37,500 nucleotides of DNA from contig JAHZLQ010000022.1 of NCBI GenBank assembly GCA_022599775.1, positions 1 to 37,500 on the forward strand, written 5' to 3'. A model generated the notes under the pieces. That model made no database searches. It had not been told where the DNA came from and saw only the letters and a list, made by a program, of their open reading frames with translations. The stretch is from Gammaproteobacteria bacterium. Lineage in GTDB: Bacteria > Pseudomonadota > Gammaproteobacteria > Nevskiales > Nevskiaceae. Every line of letters begins with the position of its first letter. Position 1 is the stretch's first letter. Positions 15,347 to 23,591 of this stretch are shown here, piece after piece. The position numbers and the translations under genes were made by a program.

Positions 15347-15943
15347 TCAGCCCATTTGGGAAATGCGCAACAGATGCTTGAGATCCTTCTGCAGGCCCTT
15401 GGGCTCCACATCCTGCGGATAGCTCATCATCCAGTTGCCGATCGGATCGAGCAGATACAAGACATCGTCGCCGCGATCGGCGAAGAACGCACGAAACTGC
15501 TCCAGCGGATCGGCGAGGATCACCAGATCGGGATGAAGCTCCGCCAGCTGCTCACGCATGCGCTCGGCCGCCACCGGTGTTTCGGCAATCAGAATGCGGC
15601 GCAGGCGCTCCTCATCCTTGTTCAGCGTGGTGCGAACCTGCCGCGTCAGATACAGACGCTCGGTGCAGGCCTCGTCGCAGCTTGCGCCGGTGCGCTGCAC
15701 CAGCGTCCAGCGGCCATAGAACACTTCAAGATCGGCCGCCAGGCCGTCGGCGGTGGTCAGCGGTAGCTTGTCCGGCAGCGGACGCGCCGGCTCCACCAGA
15801 GTGCCGTAGTTGGTGGTGCTCTCGGGTCGCAGCCCCGGAAGGAAGAAGTAGAGCAGCAGGGCCGCGACCACCGGGGCTGCGAACAGGCCGACCAGCAGCA
15901 GGAACTGGCGACGACCGCGGGCTTGATCACTGGAGTCTTTCAT
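15347..15943 (-). CDS. membrane-anchored Sco/thioredoxin-like oxidase assembly protein
   Basis: 198 aa. One transmembrane anchor (about residues 12-34, FLLLVGLFAAPVVAALLLYF) leads to a periplasmic domain. The domain has WTLVQRTGASCDEACTERL, a CxxxC like the copper-binding pair of Sco1/SenC, then RQVRTTLNKDEERLRRILI, and closes with YLLDPIGNWMMSYPQDVEP-KGLQKDLKHLL, matching the C-terminal Sco pattern. The usual Pro after the second Cys and an obvious distal His ligand are not seen, so it is a divergent member. The start at 15943 overlaps the SURF1 stop by 4 nt (ATGA); the frame from 16006 would overlap more. Role in delivering copper or redox equivalents to CuA is inferred from the motif and from its place between SURF1 and ctaA. 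Confidence 0.75.
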   Translation of the reverse strand: MKDSSDQARGRRQFLLLVGLFAAPVVAALLLYFFLPGLRPESTTNYGTLVEPARPLPDKLPLTTADGLAADLEVFYGRWTLVQRTGASCDEACTERLYLTRQVRTTLNKDEERLRRILIAETPVAAERMREQLAELHPDLVILADPLEQFRAFFADRGDDVLYLLDPIGNWMMSYPQDVEPKGLQKDLKHLLRISQMG

Positions 15944-16650
15944 GGCTTTCGTTTCAGGTTCAGGACCACAAACAGTCCAAACAGGGTGGCGCTGAACGTA
16001 AACCATTGCAGCGCGTAGCCGAGATGTCGCTCGGGTCCGATATCAACCACATTCCACTCGCGCCGAAAGCCGCCCTCGGCCTCCGGCGCCAGCCACAGCA
16101 GGCCATCGGCGAGCGGTGCGTCGAACAGGCAGCGCAGTTCCTCGAACCGCGGATACTGCACGACCGGCGTCGCGTTCGGCTCGCACAACCGGTTCTCTAC
16201 GTGCAGCGCCGATTCCGGCAGTTCGCGCCAATATCCGCGAAGGCTCAGCGCTGAGCTCGGCACCGGCGCGGCCGGGCGCTCATCACGCGAACGCGGCGCG
16301 GCCAACCAACCGCGGTCGACCAGCACGATTCCGCTGCCGTCATCGAGCACCAGTGGCGTCCAGACGTGATAACCCGCCACGCCCTGATCCACCTGATTGT
16401 CGAGCCAAAGCTGTTGGTCCGGCAGGTAGTGTCCATTCACGGTCACCACCAACGGGCGCGTAGCCGACGGCGCCGGTGTATCGACCCGCAGAACCTGGGC
16501 CGGGCGATCAGCGAGCGCGCGATATTGCTCGATCATCGCCCGCTTCTCGTCGGCACGCCGCAGTTGCCAGAGACCCGCGGACAGCATGGCGACACATCCG
16601 AGCACCGTCGCGAGCACGATCCAGGCACGCGGCCGAAAGCTCACGGCCAT
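15940..16650 (-). CDS. SURF1-family cytochrome oxidase assembly protein
   Basis: 236 aa with two transmembrane helices at the ends: about 8-28 (WIVLATVLGCVAMLSAGLWQLRR, the family-typical GxWQLxR) and about 205-228 (YALQWFTFSATLFGLFVVLNLKRK). Between lie the SURF1 periplasmic elements VTVNGHYLPDQQLWLDNQ, GYHVWTPLVLDDGSGIVLVDRGW and HLGYALQWF. SURF1 helps insert heme A into subunit I. Either the ATG at 16650 or a GTG two codons earlier (16656) can be the start; GGGG 7 nt before the ATG favours 16650. It leads a minus-strand set SURF1-Sco-like-ctaA-ctaB and is divergent from the DUF2909 gene. Confidence 0.93.
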   Translation of the reverse strand: MAVSFRPRAWIVLATVLGCVAMLSAGLWQLRRADEKRAMIEQYRALADRPAQVLRVDTPAPSATRPLVVTVNGHYLPDQQLWLDNQVDQGVAGYHVWTPLVLDDGSGIVLVDRGWLAAPRSRDERPAAPVPSSALSLRGYWRELPESALHVENRLCEPNATPVVQYPRFEELRCLFDAPLADGLLWLAPEAEGGFRREWNVVDIGPERHLGYALQWFTFSATLFGLFVVLNLKRKP

Positions 16651-16725
16651 CGGCACGCCCCGGCACCGGAGCGAGTGCTGGGCTCCCGGGATAGAATGGA
16701 CGGCTTCCCCGCCACCGGAAGCCCC

Positions 16726-16935
16726 ATGCTGCCCAAGTTGATCATCATCGCGTTTCTGCTCGCGATCGTCGCGTCACTCGCTTCGGGGATGTTCTTCCTG
16801 ATCCGCGACCCGAGTAACCGCAAGCGCACGGTCAACGCCTTGACGGTGCGGATCAGCCTGTCGCTGTTGCTGATCGCGTTTTTGGTGCTCGCGTACTTCA
16901 TGGGCTGGATTCAGCCCCACGGCATCGTCGACTGA
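16726..16935 (+). CDS. DUF2909 twin-transmembrane protein
   Basis: 69 aa with two helices (LIIIAFLLAIVASLASGMFFLI, then SLSLLLIAFLVLAYFMGW) joined by a short basic loop RDPSNRKRTVNALTVRI, which is typical of the DUF2909 family found between coxC and SURF1. Function not established; the location suggests oxidase assembly. GGAAG precedes the ATG at 16726 closely. An earlier in-frame ATG at 16696 would add ten residues and is less likely. It is transcribed opposite to its neighbours, from the divergent gap upstream of SURF1. Confidence 0.85.
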   Translation: MLPKLIIIAFLLAIVASLASGMFFLIRDPSNRKRTVNALTVRISLSLLLIAFLVLAYFMGWIQPHGIVD

Positions 16936-16947
16936 ATCCACCGCTCA

Positions 16948-16984
16948 CGAGCCGGTACGGGCAGTCATCCGCCCTCCCGGTTCG
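16948..16984. terminator. imperfect bidirectional hairpin in convergent gap
   Basis: An outer 8-bp stem (16948-16955 with 16977-16984, one G-U) and an inner 4-bp GGGC/GCCC stem (16959-16962 with 16971-16974) lie between the convergent stops of the DUF2909 gene and coxC. No T-run, so termination is only a reasonable guess. Confidence 0.4.
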
Positions 16985-17000
16985 TAGGAATGAAGCGTGG

Positions 17001-17879
17001 CTACAAGATATAGACGAAGACAAACAGTCCGACCCACACCACATCCACGAAATGCCAGTACCAGGCCACGCCTTCGAATCCGAAGTGCGAATCCGGTTTG
17101 AAGTGGCCTTTCATCAGGCGCAAGGTGATCACGATCAACATGAACGTGCCGAGCGTGACGTGCATGCCGTGGAAGCCGGTCAGCATGAAGAAGGTGGAAC
17201 CGTAGATGCCGCTACCGAGCGTGAGGTTCAGTTCATGGTAGGCGTGGATGTACTCCTCGGCCTGGAAATACAGGAACGTGGCGCCGAGCGCGACCGTCGC
17301 CCACATGAAAATGATGCACTTGAGGCGCTTGGCATCCTTGAGCGCGTGATGCGCAATCGTGATCGTGACGCCTGAGGACAGCAACAGCAGCGTGTTGATG
17401 AACGGCAGACCCCAGGCCGAGACCGTTTCGAAATCACCGCCGATTTCACCGGGACCATTGGTCGGCCAGGTGTTCTCGAAGTCCGGCCACAACAGCAGAT
17501 TGGTCGACAGTTTTTCGCCGGCGCCGCCCAGCCACGGCAGCGCCATGTGACGTGCGTAGAACAGCGCGCCGAAGAAGGCGGCAAAGAACATCACCTCGCT
17601 GAAGATGAACCAGCCCATGCCCCAGCGATAGGTCATGTCGACCTGGGCGCCATACTTGCCGGTCTCGCTCTCCGAGACGACATCCCGGAACCACATGAAG
17701 ATGATCGCGACGGCAATCACCACGCCGGCGATCAGCGGAATCGTCGTGAACGCCTTGCCTTCGAGCAGATGCGAAACGCCCAGCAGCGTGGCGGCCAGGC
17801 CTACCGTCAACAGAAACGGCCACACGCTGGGCGCGGGCACAAAATAGGGTTGCTTCGAATCAGTCGCGTGCGTCGCCAT
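17001..17879 (-). CDS. coxC: cytochrome c oxidase subunit III
   Basis: 292 aa, seven-helix subunit III of the aa3-type oxidase, which stabilises subunit I proton uptake. Recognisable parts are YFVPAPSVWPFL at the N-terminus, WFRDVVSESETGKYG, RWGMGWFIFSEVMFFAAFFGALFYAR with the conserved Glu, an internal THIN-like helix INTLLLLSSGVTITIAHHAL, FLYFQAEEYIHAYHELNLTL, and the end FHGMHVTLG with AWYWHFVDVVWVGLFVFVYI. It follows coxA and a 38-aa gene on the same strand. A perfect palindrome at 17929-17950 separates it from the preceding gene. Confidence 0.97.
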   Translation of the reverse strand: MATHATDSKQPYFVPAPSVWPFLLTVGLAATLLGVSHLLEGKAFTTIPLIAGVVIAVAIIFMWFRDVVSESETGKYGAQVDMTYRWGMGWFIFSEVMFFAAFFGALFYARHMALPWLGGAGEKLSTNLLLWPDFENTWPTNGPGEIGGDFETVSAWGLPFINTLLLLSSGVTITIAHHALKDAKRLKCIIFMWATVALGATFLYFQAEEYIHAYHELNLTLGSGIYGSTFFMLTGFHGMHVTLGTFMLIVITLRLMKGHFKPDSHFGFEGVAWYWHFVDVVWVGLFVFVYIL

Positions 17880-17928
17880 GGTCCAGTCCCGTTATCGCGC
17901 TTGCGCGCGTTGCGTCATTCCAGTTTCC

Positions 17929-17950
17929 GCCGGATCGACGTCGATCCGGC
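17929..17950. repeat. 22-bp perfect palindrome upstream of coxC
   Basis: GCCGGATCGA-CG-TCGATCCGGC is fully symmetric; as RNA it gives a 9-bp stem with a 4-nt ACGT loop. It sits in the 87-nt gap between the small assembly gene and coxC. No T-run, so more likely an RNA-stability or processing element that adjusts coxA/coxC ratios, or a protein-binding site. Confidence 0.5.
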
Positions 17951-17966
17951 TGCGGCGTTCCGGCCC

Positions 17967-18083
17967 TCAGCCCGAGGATCGGAGCGCCTGTGCGATGAAG
18001 ATGCCGGCGTAGAACAGCAGCGCCAGTCCCAGCAGCAGCAGAGCCGTGCGGATATTGCGTCGGCGTTGTTGCTTGTCACCCAT
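17967..18083 (-). CDS. cytochrome oxidase small assembly protein (single helix)
   Basis: 38 aa: a basic head MGDKQQRRRNIRTA and one transmembrane helix LLLLGLALLFYAGIFIAQAL. Tiny proteins of this layout sit right after coxA in many proteobacteria, normally just before ctaG, and are annotated as cytochrome oxidase small assembly proteins. Start at 18083, 29 nt after the coxA stop; only a weak Shine-Dalgarno. The expected ctaG (Cox11) does not follow. The function is inferred from position and architecture. Confidence 0.7.
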   Translation of the reverse strand: MGDKQQRRRNIRTALLLLGLALLFYAGIFIAQALRSSG

Positions 18084-18112
18084 TACCACTCGATCGCTGT
18101 TCAAGTTCGCGT

Positions 18113-19720
18113 TCAGTGCGCGGCCTGGGTTTCGGCGTCGTCGATCTGCGGCGGCACCTCGAAGGTGTGGTACGGCGCCGGCGACGCCACGGTCCATTCC
18201 AGACCATGTGCGCCTTCCCAGGCGCGCGCCTTGGCCTTCTCACCCTTGCGCGCCATGCAGCGCATGATGTTTCCGATGAACAGGAACTGCGCGAAGAAGA
18301 AACCGAAAGCGCCGATCGTCGAAATCTGGTTGAAGTCGGTGAACTGCACCGCGTAGTCCGGAATGCGGCGCGGCATGCCGGCCAGACCGACGAAGTGCTG
18401 CGGGAAGAACGTGAGATTGATGAAGATCGCAGACAGCCAGAAATGCAGCTTGCCGAGCTTCTCGTTGTACATGTGTCCGGTCCACTTGGGGATCCAGTAG
18501 TAGATCGCCGCGATCACCGAGAACACCGCACCCGGCACCAGCACGTAGTGGAAATGCGCCACCACGAAATAGGTGTCGTGGTACTGGAAGTCCGCCGGCG
18601 CAATCGCCAGCATCAATCCGGAGAAGCCGCCGATGGTGAACAGGAACACGAAGGCCACCGCGAACAGCATGGGGGTTTCGAAGGTCATCGAGCCCTTCCA
18701 CATCGTCGCGATCCAGTTGAACACCTTCACGCCGGTGGGTACCGCGATCAGCATCGTGCTGAACATGAAGAACAGCTCGCCGGTCAGCGGCATGCCCACG
18801 GTGAACATGTGGTGCGCCCAGACGATGAACGACAGGAAGGCGATCGAAGCCGTGGCGTACACCATCGAGTCATAGCCGAACAGCGGCTTGCGCGCGAAGG
18901 TCGGGATGATCGTCGAAACCACGCCGAAGGCCGGCAGGATCAGGATGTAGACCTCGGGGTGCCCGAAGAACCAGAAGATGTGCTGGAACATCACCGGATC
19001 GCCGCCGCCGGCGGCGTCGAAGAAGGTGGTGCCGAAATACTTGTCGGTGAGCAGCATCGTCACCGCGCCGGCCAGGACCGGCATGGTCGCGATCAGCAGA
19101 TAGGCGGTGATCAACCAGGTCCACACGAACAGCGGCATCTTCAGCAGGGTCATGCCCGGCGCACGCATGTTCAGGATCGTGACCACGACGTTGATCGCGC
19201 CGGTGATCGACGAAATGCCCATCAAGTGGATCGAGAAGATCAGCAACGGAAATGCCGCGCCGGTCTGCAGCACCAGCGGCGGGTACATGGTCCAGCCGCC
19301 CGCGGGTGCACCGCCACCGATGAACAGGGTCGACAGCAGCAGCGCGAAGGCGAACGGCAGCAACCAGAAGCCCCAGTTGTTGACACGCGGCAGCGCCAGA
19401 TCGCCGGCACCGACCATCATCGGCACCATCCAGTTCGCCAGGCCGGTGAACGCCGGCATCAGACCGCCGAAGATCATGACCAGGGCGTGCATGGTGGTCA
19501 TGGAGTTGAAGAACTCGGGGTGCACGAACTGCAGGCCCGGTTCGAACAGCTCGGCGCGGATCACCAGCGACATCAAGCCGCCGATGAAGAACATCAGCAT
19601 GCTGAAGCACAGGTACAGCGTGCCCAGATCCTTGTGGTTGGTCGTCTTGACCCAGCGCATGAGCCCGGGGGGCGGACCGTGATGCTCGTGGTCGTGATCG
19701 TGCGCGTGTTCGTGTGCCAT
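18113..19720 (-). CDS. coxA: cytochrome c oxidase subunit I
   Basis: 535 aa, twelve-helix catalytic subunit carrying low-spin heme a and the heme a3-CuB site. Visible: KTTNHKDLGTLYL at the N-terminus, MTTMHALVMIFGGLMPAFTGLANWMVPM with a heme His, WFFGHPEVYILILPAFG with the crosslinked His-Tyr pair for CuB, the HH pair in FIVWAHHMFTVGM, the K-channel region and HDTYFVVAHFHYVLVPGAVF with both heme His. A histidine-rich leader MAHEHAHDHDHEHHG (seven His in the first fourteen residues) precedes the conserved part. The start at 19720 has AGGAG ten nt upstream; the frame from 19750 is not needed. 51 nt separate it from coxB. Confidence 0.98.
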   Translation of the reverse strand: MAHEHAHDHDHEHHGPPPGLMRWVKTTNHKDLGTLYLCFSMLMFFIGGLMSLVIRAELFEPGLQFVHPEFFNSMTTMHALVMIFGGLMPAFTGLANWMVPMMVGAGDLALPRVNNWGFWLLPFAFALLLSTLFIGGGAPAGGWTMYPPLVLQTGAAFPLLIFSIHLMGISSITGAINVVVTILNMRAPGMTLLKMPLFVWTWLITAYLLIATMPVLAGAVTMLLTDKYFGTTFFDAAGGGDPVMFQHIFWFFGHPEVYILILPAFGVVSTIIPTFARKPLFGYDSMVYATASIAFLSFIVWAHHMFTVGMPLTGELFFMFSTMLIAVPTGVKVFNWIATMWKGSMTFETPMLFAVAFVFLFTIGGFSGLMLAIAPADFQYHDTYFVVAHFHYVLVPGAVFSVIAAIYYWIPKWTGHMYNEKLGKLHFWLSAIFINLTFFPQHFVGLAGMPRRIPDYAVQFTDFNQISTIGAFGFFFAQFLFIGNIMRCMARKGEKAKARAWEGAHGLEWTVASPAPYHTFEVPPQIDDAETQAAH

Positions 19721-19771
19721 GGCTTGGATACTCCTGAAGCTTTCGCCCAAAACGACTGAAAAATTTTCGAC

Positions 19772-21022
19772 TCAGCGGGCCGCGGCAACCTGGGCCGGCT
19801 GGACCACACCGGCGTCGTTGCCCCAAGAATTACGGGTATAGGTAATCGCCGCCGCGATGTCCTTGTCGGACAGATAGGCGAACGGCGGCATCGCATTCTT
19901 GCCCTTGAGTACCTGGGCAATCTGCTCATCGACCGGCCCGGTGACCACGGCACTGCCGTGCAGCGAGGGGAAGGTCGGCGGCAAACCGTTGCCGTCCGCC
20001 TGATGGCAGGCCGAGCAATTCGCCTGGTACGCGTTCTTGCCGGTTTCGATCAAGGCATCCTTGGTCAGCTCGTCGCCGGCTGCGGCGGCCGGTGCTTCGG
20101 AGTCCCCTGCGTCTGCATCTGCGTCCATATCGCCGGCCACGGCGGGTTCAGCGGCTGCGACCTCGGTCGCCGGGGCAGCGGTTTCGGCCGACTGCGCGGG
20201 GGCCTCATCGCCGCCCTTCTGCTGCGCCAGCCATTGCTCGTACTCGTCCTGCGGCAGCGCCTCGACCACGATCGGCATGAAGCCGTGATCCCGGCCGCAA
20301 AGTTCGGCGCACTGACCGCGATAGATGCCGGGCTCGTCGATCCGCGCCCACATCTCGTTGACGTAACCCGGAATCGCGTCCTTCTTCCATCCCAGAGCCG
20401 GCACCCACCAGGCGTGAATCACGTCCGCGGAGGTCATCTGGAAGCGGATCTTCTGGCCCACCGGCAGGACCAGCGGCTTGTCGACATTGAGCAGATAGTT
20501 CTCGACGCTGGCCGGATCGATGCCGGAATCGAGCTGACGCGCCGCGTTGGACGCTTCGTCGAGGCGGCTGTAGAAACTTACGCCCTCGCCGACGTAGTCA
20601 TAACCCCACAGCCATTGATAGCCCGTGATCTTGATGGTCATGTCCGAATTGCTGGTGTCGGACATCTTGACCAGCGTGCCGGTGGCCGGAATCGCCATGC
20701 CGATCAGCACCACGAACGGAAGCACCGTCCAGATGATCTCGACCAGCGTCGATTCGTGGAAGGTGGCCGGCTTGGGGTGGCGCGAGCGGCGATGCGCGAA
20801 CACCGAATAGAACATCGCGCCGAACACGACCAGCCCGATCACGCAGCAGACGTAGAAGATCGTCATGTGCAGGGAGTGCACGCTGCGGCTGATTTCGGTC
20901 ACACCGACCGGCATGTTCCACTTGGCTTGCGCCGCCGCCGGGGTCTCGGCCCAGGCCGGCACACTGGCAGCCAAGCTGGCGAGCATGAGGCCCGCAACCG
21001 TCATCAGCTTCTTCAACAGCAT
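19772..21022 (-). CDS. coxB: cytochrome c oxidase subunit II with fused cytochrome c domain
   Basis: 416 aa. Signal peptide (to about residue 25), two transmembrane helices (about 50-75 and 95-115), then the cupredoxin domain with the CuA site CAELCGRDHGFMPI (Cys-x3-Cys-x3-His-x2-Met) and the aromatic KITGYQWLWGYDY electron-entry segment. An Ala/Glu/Asp-rich linker follows, then a C-terminal cytochrome c domain with CSACH and a Met ligand candidate in GKNAMPPFAYLSD. The fusion makes this a caa3-like subunit II able to accept electrons without a separate c-type carrier. ATG at 21022 with GGAG 9 nt upstream; the reported longer start at 21037 would be TTG. Preceded by DUF2244 with an 18-nt gap. 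Confidence 0.97.
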   Translation of the reverse strand: MLLKKLMTVAGLMLASLAASVPAWAETPAAAQAKWNMPVGVTEISRSVHSLHMTIFYVCCVIGLVVFGAMFYSVFAHRRSRHPKPATFHESTLVEIIWTVLPFVVLIGMAIPATGTLVKMSDTSNSDMTIKITGYQWLWGYDYVGEGVSFYSRLDEASNAARQLDSGIDPASVENYLLNVDKPLVLPVGQKIRFQMTSADVIHAWWVPALGWKKDAIPGYVNEMWARIDEPGIYRGQCAELCGRDHGFMPIVVEALPQDEYEQWLAQQKGGDEAPAQSAETAAPATEVAAAEPAVAGDMDADADAGDSEAPAAAAGDELTKDALIETGKNAYQANCSACHQADGNGLPPTFPSLHGSAVVTGPVDEQIAQVLKGKNAMPPFAYLSDKDIAAAITYTRNSWGNDAGVVQPAQVAAAR

Positions 21023-21040
21023 TTCGCCCGTCTCCAACGT

Positions 21041-21562
21041 TTAAGTTTCGGCCGGCACCGTGCCGGCAGCCTCGGCGGAGCAGTGCTCCCAACCGGGACG
21101 TAGCAATTCCTTCAAGCGCTTCTGCAGCGCCACTTTTTCCTCTTCGATCAGGCAACGCCCAATCTCGATGCGTTGCGGCCCACTGCTCAGCAGCAGATGA
21201 CGCGACTCGTTTGCGGTGGCCCCCGGTTCCAGCAAGGCTCTCGTCGAACCGCGCGGCAGATCACAAACCGACTGCACACCGCGCCCCAACATGCCGAGTT
21301 CCACGCGCAGACGGTCATTCTCGAATCGCAATACCTCGCGATAGGCGTTTCGACGAATACTGATCCACAACGCAGCCCCGAGCCCCGCCAGCTCCAGCCC
21401 AGCCCATGGCAGTACCGGCCAGAAGCCTCGCCAAGCCAGAAATCCGGCGATACCCAGACTCACCGTGCTGATTCCGGCCATGACGCACACTGCCTGAGGA
21501 CCGCTCAACGACGCGTTGGGGCCGATCACCAGACGTGTTCGTGCGGGAATGGCGGAGTCCAC
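21041..21562 (-). CDS. DUF2244 membrane protein
   Basis: 173 aa integral membrane protein with two adjacent helices (about 24-60, VCVMAGISTVSLGIAGFLAW and FWPVLPWAGLELAGLGAALW) and a C-terminal cytosolic beta-rich part (YREVLRFENDRLRVELGM). The opening LVIGPNASLSGPQ and the helix-hairpin plan match DUF2244, which is regularly found just upstream of coxB. The role is unknown, presumably oxidase assembly or stability. GTG start at 21562; no strong Shine-Dalgarno. A promoter-like pair is found about 30-60 nt upstream, which would drive DUF2244-coxB-coxA. Confidence 0.85.
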   Translation of the reverse strand: MDSAIPARTRLVIGPNASLSGPQAVCVMAGISTVSLGIAGFLAWRGFWPVLPWAGLELAGLGAALWISIRRNAYREVLRFENDRLRVELGMLGRGVQSVCDLPRGSTRALLEPGATANESRHLLLSSGPQRIEIGRCLIEEEKVALQKRLKELLRPGWEHCSAEAAGTVPAET

Positions 21563-21593
21563 TTCGCTCGGAGGGTCAGGATAAAGCCCGCGG

Positions 21594-21623
21594 ATTGTAG
21601 TGCACCGGGGATTGCGTGCGCAA
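21594..21623 (-). promoter_or_regulatory. predicted promoter of the DUF2244-coxB-coxA genes
   Basis: On the minus strand TTGCGC (21618-21623) is spaced 18 bp from TACAAT (21594-21599), a good -10. Transcription would begin near 21587 with a leader of about 25 nt. It lies in the 87-nt gap after bioD, separating the biotin genes from the oxidase genes. Confidence 0.4.
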
Positions 21624-21649
21624 AGCCAAGGCGACCGTTCTGTGGCCGA

Positions 21650-22351
21650 TCAGCGCCTTGACGTCGGAACTTCCAACGATTGCAGCGTTGACTCGATGAA
21701 ATGATCTGCGGCCTCGGCGGGCGTCGACAGCGCTGGCAGCGTCGCCAACAACGGCGCCTGAAGCCGGCGCCGCAAACTTTCGACGATGTCCGCCTCTCGA
21801 TCCGCCGGCGGCGGCAGACCGTTCGCGACCCAGCCCACACAGCGGGTTTGGGCAGCGATCGATTGCGCGCTCAGCAAGGCGTGATTGATGCAGCCCAGGC
21901 GGATACCCACCACCATCAGCACCGGCCAGGCATTCGTGCCGATCCAGTCGGCAAAGGTCCAGTTCTCGCCCAGCGGTACTTGCCAGCCCCCGGCGCCCTC
22001 GACGATCACCAGATCGTGCGTTTCACGCAGCGCAGCAACACCTTGCGTCAGGCGCGCGCGATCGATGCGAACATCGTCGTCGGCGGCGGCAAGATGCGGC
22101 GCGATCGGGTCGGCAAAGGCGTAGGGGTTGATTCGCGCGTACGGCAATTGGGTTCCGGACGCCGCCATCAGTGCCAGCGCATCCTCGTTGCGCAAGCCCT
22201 CGGGCGTGGCTTCGCTGCCGCTGGCCACCGGCTTGTAGCCGACGACGCTCAACCCCCGGGAGCGCGCGTGCTGAATCAGGGCACAGGCGGCAAAGGTCTT
22301 GCCCACGCCGGTGTCGGTTCCGGTGACCGCGATGACGTGTCCGAGCGGCAT
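21650..22351 (-). CDS. bioD: dethiobiotin synthetase
   Basis: 233 aa, ATP-dependent ring closure of 7,8-diaminopelargonate with CO2. The P-loop VTGTDTGVGKTFAACALI, the KPVASGSE substrate segment, EGAGGWQVPLGE and GCINHALLSAQSI are all family hallmarks. ATG at 22351 comes one nt after the bioF stop, so it is cotranslated with bioF. Last gene of bioB-bioF-bioD. Confidence 0.97.
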   Translation of the reverse strand: MPLGHVIAVTGTDTGVGKTFAACALIQHARSRGLSVVGYKPVASGSEATPEGLRNEDALALMAASGTQLPYARINPYAFADPIAPHLAAADDDVRIDRARLTQGVAALRETHDLVIVEGAGGWQVPLGENWTFADWIGTNAWPVLMVVGIRLGCINHALLSAQSIAAQTRCVGWVANGLPPPADREADIVESLRRRLQAPLLATLPALSTPAEAADHFIESTLQSLEVPTSRR

Positions 22352-22352
22352 C

Positions 22353-23591
22353 TCAGGCTGGCTCGGACTCGAGACCCAGCGTCTCCCAGACCTCGCCGAG
22401 CGCGTTGAGCAAACCGTCGATCTGCGCCGGGCGGTGCGCGGCGGACAAGGTGATACGCAGCCGCGAGGTACCGCGCGGCACCGTCGGCGGGCGAATCGCC
22501 GCGACCCAGTAGCCGCGCTCGAACAGGCCGCGGCTCATCGCAAGGGTTCGCGCCTCATCGCCCGTCAGCAGCGGCTGGATCGCGGTGCCGGACATTTCTC
22601 CGGCCTGCCCGAGCGGAAGCCCGCAGCGCCGGGCACCGTCGACGAACTGCCGGATATTGGCGTGCAGACGCTGGCGATGCTCGGGCTCCTCGCGCGCGAT
22701 CCGCAAACCGGCATGCGCGGCCGCAGCGACAGCGGGCGGCGGCGCCGTGGAGAAGATCCAGCTGCGTGCGCGTTGCACCAGATACTCGACCAGATCCTCG
22801 TCACCGGCGACGAAGGCGCCGGCGGCGCCGATCGCCTTGCCGAGCGTGGCCACATAGATGTCGGGGATCGAATCCGAAGACATTTCGACGGCACCGCGCC
22901 CGTGCTCGCCGAGCACACCGAAACCGTGTGCGTCGTCGATCATCAGCGGTGCGTCGAATCGCCGGCCCAGGCGGCGCAGGGCCGGTAGCTCGGCGAGATC
23001 CCCGTCCATGCTGAACAGGCTGTCGCTGACGATCAGCGACAGCGCGCCGGCCGGGGCGGTCGCCAGATCACTCAGCGTGGCTTCGTACGCGGCCAGATCG
23101 CGATGCGGAACGCGTCGATAGTCGGCGCCGGACAGACGGCCGCCGTCGATCAACGAAGCGTGATTCAGTTCGTCCGCGACGATGGCATCACCGCGGCGCA
23201 GCAGGCCGCGCAGCACACCCAGATTGGCCGCCCAGCCGCTCGAAAACAGCAAGGCGCGCGGGCGGCCGGTGAAGTCCGCCAGGGCTTCTTCCAGCGCGCG
23301 GTGTTCCGCGTTGTATCCGGAGATCAGCGCCGAGCCACCGCTGCCGACACCGGCATGGTCCAGCGCGCGCTTCGCCGCCACCGCCAGGCGCGGATCGCCC
23401 GCGAGGCCGAGGTAGTCGTTGCTGCAGAAATTGATGCAGCGGCGACCATCGACCACGATATCCGCGCCGTGATTCCCTTCGATGACCCGACGCACCCGGT
23501 ACAGATCGGCCGCGCGTATCCGCCGCAGTTCGGCGTCCAGGCGCGTCGACAGCGCATTGCGCACTGACGACCGCGCCTCGGCGACATTCAC
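22353..23591 (-). CDS. bioF: 8-amino-7-oxononanoate synthase
   Basis: 412 aa PLP enzyme condensing pimeloyl thioester with L-alanine in biotin synthesis. Visible: [43 protein letters not shown], the Asp-x-Ala-His motif [15 protein letters not shown], and [13 protein letters not shown] with the PLP-binding Lys. I take the GTG at 23591, which overlaps the bioB stop as GTGA; the frame continues upstream to 23771 but only through bioB. Length fits bioF (about 385-400) well. No bioH or bioC lies between bioF and bioD, as would be usual in many gammaproteobacteria. Confidence 0.96.
   Translation of the reverse strand: MNVAEARSSVRNALSTRLDAELRRIRAADLYRVRRVIEGNHGADIVVDGRRCINFCSNDYLGLAGDPRLAVAAKRALDHAGVGSGGSALISGYNAEHRALEEALADFTGRPRALLFSSGWAANLGVLRGLLRRGDAIVADELNHASLIDGGRLSGADYRRVPHRDLAAYEATLSDLATAPAGALSLIVSDSLFSMDGDLAELPALRRLGRRFDAPLMIDDAHGFGVLGEHGRGAVEMSSDSIPDIYVATLGKAIGAAGAFVAGDEDLVEYLVQRARSWIFSTAPPPAVAAAAHAGLRIAREEPEHRQRLHANIRQFVDGARRCGLPLGQAGEMSGTAIQPLLTGDEARTLAMSRGLFERGYWVAAIRPPTVPRGTSRLRITLSAAHRPAQIDGLLNALGEVWETLGLESEPA

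Noticed and set aside
18116-19759. 547-aa open frame on the plus strand
   Set aside because: Antisense to coxA; composition is the reverse-complement shadow (His/Arg/Gln rich).
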